Assembly (NCBI GenBank): GCA_025435555.1 | Contig: JAIWWG010000022.1 | Span: forward strand, 62,001 to 126,000 | Direction of reading: 5' to 3' | DNA from: Chytriomyces cf. hyalinus JEL632 | Taxonomy: Eukaryota > Chytridiomycota > Chytridiomycetes > Chytridiales > Chytriomycetaceae | DNA: 64,000 nt | Part shown: piece after piece, positions 60,598 through 64,000 of the stretch | How the letters are laid out: the number at the start of each line of letters is the position of its first letter | Position numbering within the stretch: position 1 is the stretch's first letter | The notes under the pieces: model-generated | Database searches by the model: none | Seen by the model: only the letters and a program-made list of their open reading frames with translations | What the model was told of the DNA's origin: nothing | Translations under genes and position numbers: made by a program

Positions 60598-63500
60598 ATG
60601 AAGTGGATTCTCGCTCTCATCGGAGCGACTCTCGTCCACGCAACCTTCTGGCTCGAGAACATCCAGCACCAAGGCCAACCTGCTTTCAACGCAGACTCCA
60701 GCTACAAGGTCTTCCGCAATGTCAAGGAATACGGCGTCAAGGGTAACGAGCTTTTCATTCAAATTGGAATTTGGAATCTGATTCAAATATCGCGCTGACC
60801 CGCAGGTGATGGAGTTACCGACGACACGATTGCTCTGAATGCCCTCATTGCTTCTGGCGGTCGCTGCGGAAAAGGCTGTGACTCGTCGACCATCACGCCG
60901 GCCATCATCTACTTCCCCCCGGGAGTGTATCTCGTGTCCAGACCCATCATCAACTACTACAACACGTTCATGGTCGGAGACTACAACAACCTCCCAGTGA
61001 TCAAGGCTGCTCCGTCCTTCGCGGGCATTGCCGTCATTGACGTGGACCCGTATATGGATTGGGGCTTCAACTGGTAAACTCTTTTTTTTTTTTTTTTTCA
61101 TTCTGGGCCTGTGAGCACGTGACTGTCCGACTGACCGACCGACGATCTTGAAATTTTTTAAATTTTTTAAATTTTCAGGTTCACTCCGCAGAACAATTTC
61201 TTCCGCCAGATCAAGAATTTTGTCATCGATTTGACGGCGATGCCGAAGGAGAACAACGGCGTCGGCATCCACTGGCAGGTCTCCCAGGCGACCAGTCTGC
61301 AGAACATCTACTTCAACATGGTCCAGAGCGCGTCGGGCAACACCCAGAAGGGCCTGTTTATCGAGAACGGTGAGCGCGTCTATTTTATGTTTTGTTTTGC
61401 TTTCAATGGTACTAAAGGATCTGACTCAGGCTCTGGTGGCTTCTTTTCAAACTTGACCTTCAACGGTGGAAACTACGGAATCCACTGCGGAAACCAGCAG
61501 TTTACCACCCGTGAACTTGTCTTCAACAACTGCAACACTGCCATCCAAATGCTGTGGGACTGGGGCTGGGTCTTCAAGTCTCTCAAGATCAACAACTGTC
61601 AAGAAGGTATCAACATGGTTGGCAGCAACACAAACGCATCTGCCCAAGAAGTCGGTTCAGTCATCGTCTTGGACAGTGTCATGACCAACGTCGGTGTCGG
61701 TCTTGTCACCTTGTACGGACCTAACTCTGGACCAGGTCCCTCAGGATCCCTTCGTTTGGACAATGTCAACTTTGTAAACACCCCGGTTGGTGTCAAGTCT
61801 GCTACCGGCGGAACCTACCTGCAAGGTAACCAGCTTGTGCAGGCATGGGCGCAAGGAAATGTTGTGACAGGAACTGTTACCTCGCGGGTGCAAGGAGCAG
61901 TCGCCCCAATTTCCAAACCAGCATCCCTCATGTCCGGTTCCAACGTTTTTGAGAGAAACAAGCCAGCTTACGAAAACCTCAAGCCTGCCGATATTCTCAG
62001 CACCAAGTCGAATGGCGCCAAAGGTTTGTGGAGTCTTTATCATCATGTCCATTTCGCTTCTTGCTTACTGAACACGTTGTTAACCACCAGGTGACGGACG
62101 CACGGACGACACTGCTGCTATCCAAAGTCTTCTCAACAGAGCCACACCATCGCAACTTGTATTTTTCGACCATGGAGCGTACGTTGTCAGCAACACCATC
62201 ACTGTCCCCGCTGGTGTCCGCATTGCTGGTGAAATCTGGCCAATCATCCTCGCCAAGGGAGCCGCCTTCCAAGATTCCAATGCACCTGTCCCAGTTTTCC
62301 GTGTCGGCCGACCAGGAGACGTGGGTTCTGTTGAAATCTCTGACCTTATCTTTGAAACTGCTGGCCCCCAACCCGGTGCAATCATGCTTGAATGGAACAT
62401 CAAGGCTGACAAACAAGGATCGGCTGCACTCTGGGATGTTCACGCTCGTATTGGTGGATCTGCAGGTACCAGTCTCAGTGACGACAAATGTGCCAAGGGT
62501 ACTTTGGAATTCAAAACCTGTTTGGGTCCATTCATGTTGGTCCACATCACCCCGACGGGCAGCGTGTACATGGAAAACACATGGTGGTGGACTTCCGACC
62601 ACGACCTTGACAGCGCCACGCACAACCAAGTGAGCATTTACACTGGCCGCGGTATGCTTGTTGAGAGCACAAACGCTGTGTGGTTGTACGGAACAGCCTC
62701 TGAGCACAACCACTTGTACAACTACCAATTCATGAACGCTGCAAACGTTTTCGCTGCCATGTTCCAAGTTGAGACACCATACTACCAAGGCGTGCCAACA
62801 GCCCTTACTCCCATCACACCATTAGCCGCTTTCAATGACCCAACTTTCTCAAACTGCACTCCTGGTGACAAGCGTTGCATTAAAGCGTGGGGTCTTCGTA
62901 TCATCAACACCAGAGACATGATTGTCTACGGTGCCGGCTTGTACAGTTTCTTTGAAAACTACACTCAAACTTGCTTGGACACTCACGACTGTCAAACCAA
63001 CATGGTTACCGTTGAATCCAGTATTGTTTCATTGGTTGGTCTGAACACTATCGGAACATCCAACATGATTCAGGTAGACGGAGTTGTGGTCGCCAAGGCG
63101 ATTCCAAATCTAATGAACAAAATTGCCGCTGGGCTCGGTTTCATTGCAATCAATGGAAGGCCAACTGCTGTCACCTCAGCTCCTGTACCAACATCGACTG
63201 CAGTTCAGCCAACGTCGTCGTCGATCAAGCCAACAACCACTGTGGTGCCATCCTCTTCCGCACAACCATCGCCCACTAAGGCTACCAGCACGGCAGGCCC
63301 ATCCCCAACAGGCATTGCATGGGTGACTAACCCAGACCAAAGCTTCTACGCGCCGGGCTGCGACTTTGTTGGAAACGATATTGGAAGCCAAGCGTCCGCC
63401 TCTGACAAGTGCGGCAGTGTCTGTGCTCAGAATCCAAGCTGCACAAACTACGCTTGGAGCAGCTACAACGGAGGCACTTGCTTCATGAAGAGCGGTAACC

Positions 63501-64000
63501 TGACCAAAGACAAGGCAATTGTGTCCGCTACAGCTGGTAATTTGTCATCATTTTTCTAAACATGTTGTGCAACGGCTTCACTGACTACATCTCGACCATA
63601 GGTATCATTTGCGGAGGAAACGCTCCAAAGGTGAGTTCCACAACCACCACCACCACCACAACAACAACAACAACGACCACCACTACAACCACCACCACCA
63701 CCACCACAACCACCTCGGCGAAACCGGTCACAACTGCAGGCTCCGCCATTTCCTGGAACACCAACGCAGACCAAAGCTATTGGGCATTGAACTGTGACTG
63801 GCCAGGAAACGATCTTAGCAACCAGTTGTCTACTGCAGAACAGTGTGGCGGTATTTGCGTCCAGAACTCTGCTTGCACAAACTTTTCTTGGACCACGTAC
63901 GTGGGCGGAACTTGCTGGTTGAAGAAGGGCAGCATGCCCAAGAGCATGGCATTTGTTTCAACCTCTGCGGGTAGCGTCTGTGGTGGGGCGCCAAAGGGGG
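60598..64000 (+). CDS. GH55-like exo-beta-1,3-glucanase with Cys-rich PAN/apple-like modules, 3' end cut
   Basis: Exons 60598-60742, 60806-61073, 61179-61369, 61430-62023, 62091-63536, 63602->64000, at least 1014 aa. A signal peptide (MKWILALIGATLVHA) leads to two right-handed beta-helix halves, each opened by the pectate-lyase-3 motif: YGVKGDGVTDDT and AKGDGRTDDTAA. This is the layout of GH55 laminarinases. They are joined by a long first helix and continue to about residue 840. Then come a Ser/Thr/Pro linker, a Cys-rich module (CDFVGND, CGSVCAQNPSCTNYAW, GGTCFMKSG), a poly-Thr linker, and a second module of the same kind (CDWPGND, CGGICVQNSACTNFSW, GGTCWLKKG). Such modules resemble PAN/apple domains that bind carbohydrate. 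Acts on beta-glucan outside the cell. More modules may follow beyond the window. Confidence 0.88.
63640..63714 (+). repeat. Coding (ACC/ACA)n repeat, poly-Thr linker
   Basis: About 25 Thr codons in a row with mixed ACC and ACA between the two Cys-rich modules of the glucanase, a likely O-glycosylated spacer. The AAAGGTGAGT at its 5' edge looks like a splice donor but the frame is open through it. Confidence 0.9.

Noticed and set aside
60166-61272. 368-codon minus-strand frame
   Set aside because: Runs antisense through two glucanase exons and an intron with a poly(A) tract, with no domain and no splice logic.

Overview
The window is nuclear DNA of a filamentous or zoosporic fungus, most likely an early-diverging chytrid-like lineage. 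Three things point to a fungus: a homoaconitase of the fungal alpha-aminoadipate lysine pathway, a GH55-type beta-1,3-glucanase, and many short GT-AG introns (about 45 to 100 nt). The chytrid placement is an inference from the intron style and from adenylate-kinase/coiled-coil proteins that resemble axonemal proteins. No marker gene proves it. I found no prokaryotic operon, transposon, CRISPR array, tRNA or rRNA.

Left part (1-21 kb): the 3' part of an HxxxD acyltransferase; a complete DNA polymerase alpha catalytic subunit (POL1, 20 exons, minus strand); a SEL1-repeat protein divergent from it; a membrane-anchored PQQ-type beta-propeller protein; homoaconitase (LYS4); then a tandem pair of adenylate-kinase-like proteins with long coiled coils. 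The first of the pair keeps an intact kinase domain. The second has lost its P-loop.

Middle part (21-47.5 kb): an interleaved cluster of two families. There are three pepsin-type aspartic proteases with C-terminal hydrophobic or transmembrane segments, three class-V-type myosins, and one motorless protein made of coiled coil plus a dilute (DIL) cargo-binding domain. The first myosin has motor, IQ motifs and a short coiled coil but no DIL domain. The motorless protein has the DIL domain but no motor. The other two myosins have both. This head/tail separation beside intact paralogues is the most interesting feature of the window.

Right part (47.5-64 kb): an F-box/Cys-rich protein; a PHOSPHO-type HAD phosphatase; a repeat-rich stretch with two nearly identical small secreted or membrane proteins; two tandem LRR-like proteins with two membrane segments each; an ankyrin/MYND-finger protein; and the start of a secreted GH55-like glucanase followed by Cys-rich (PAN/apple-like) modules and a Thr-repeat linker, cut by the window end.

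Five separate families are locally duplicated in 64 kb (AK-like x2, aspartic protease x3, myosin/DIL x4, small secreted x2, LRR-like x2). Exon coordinates below were read by hand from GT/AG sites, frame continuity and paralogue comparison. All multi-exon models close in frame, except that the first exon of the SEL1 gene is uncertain.
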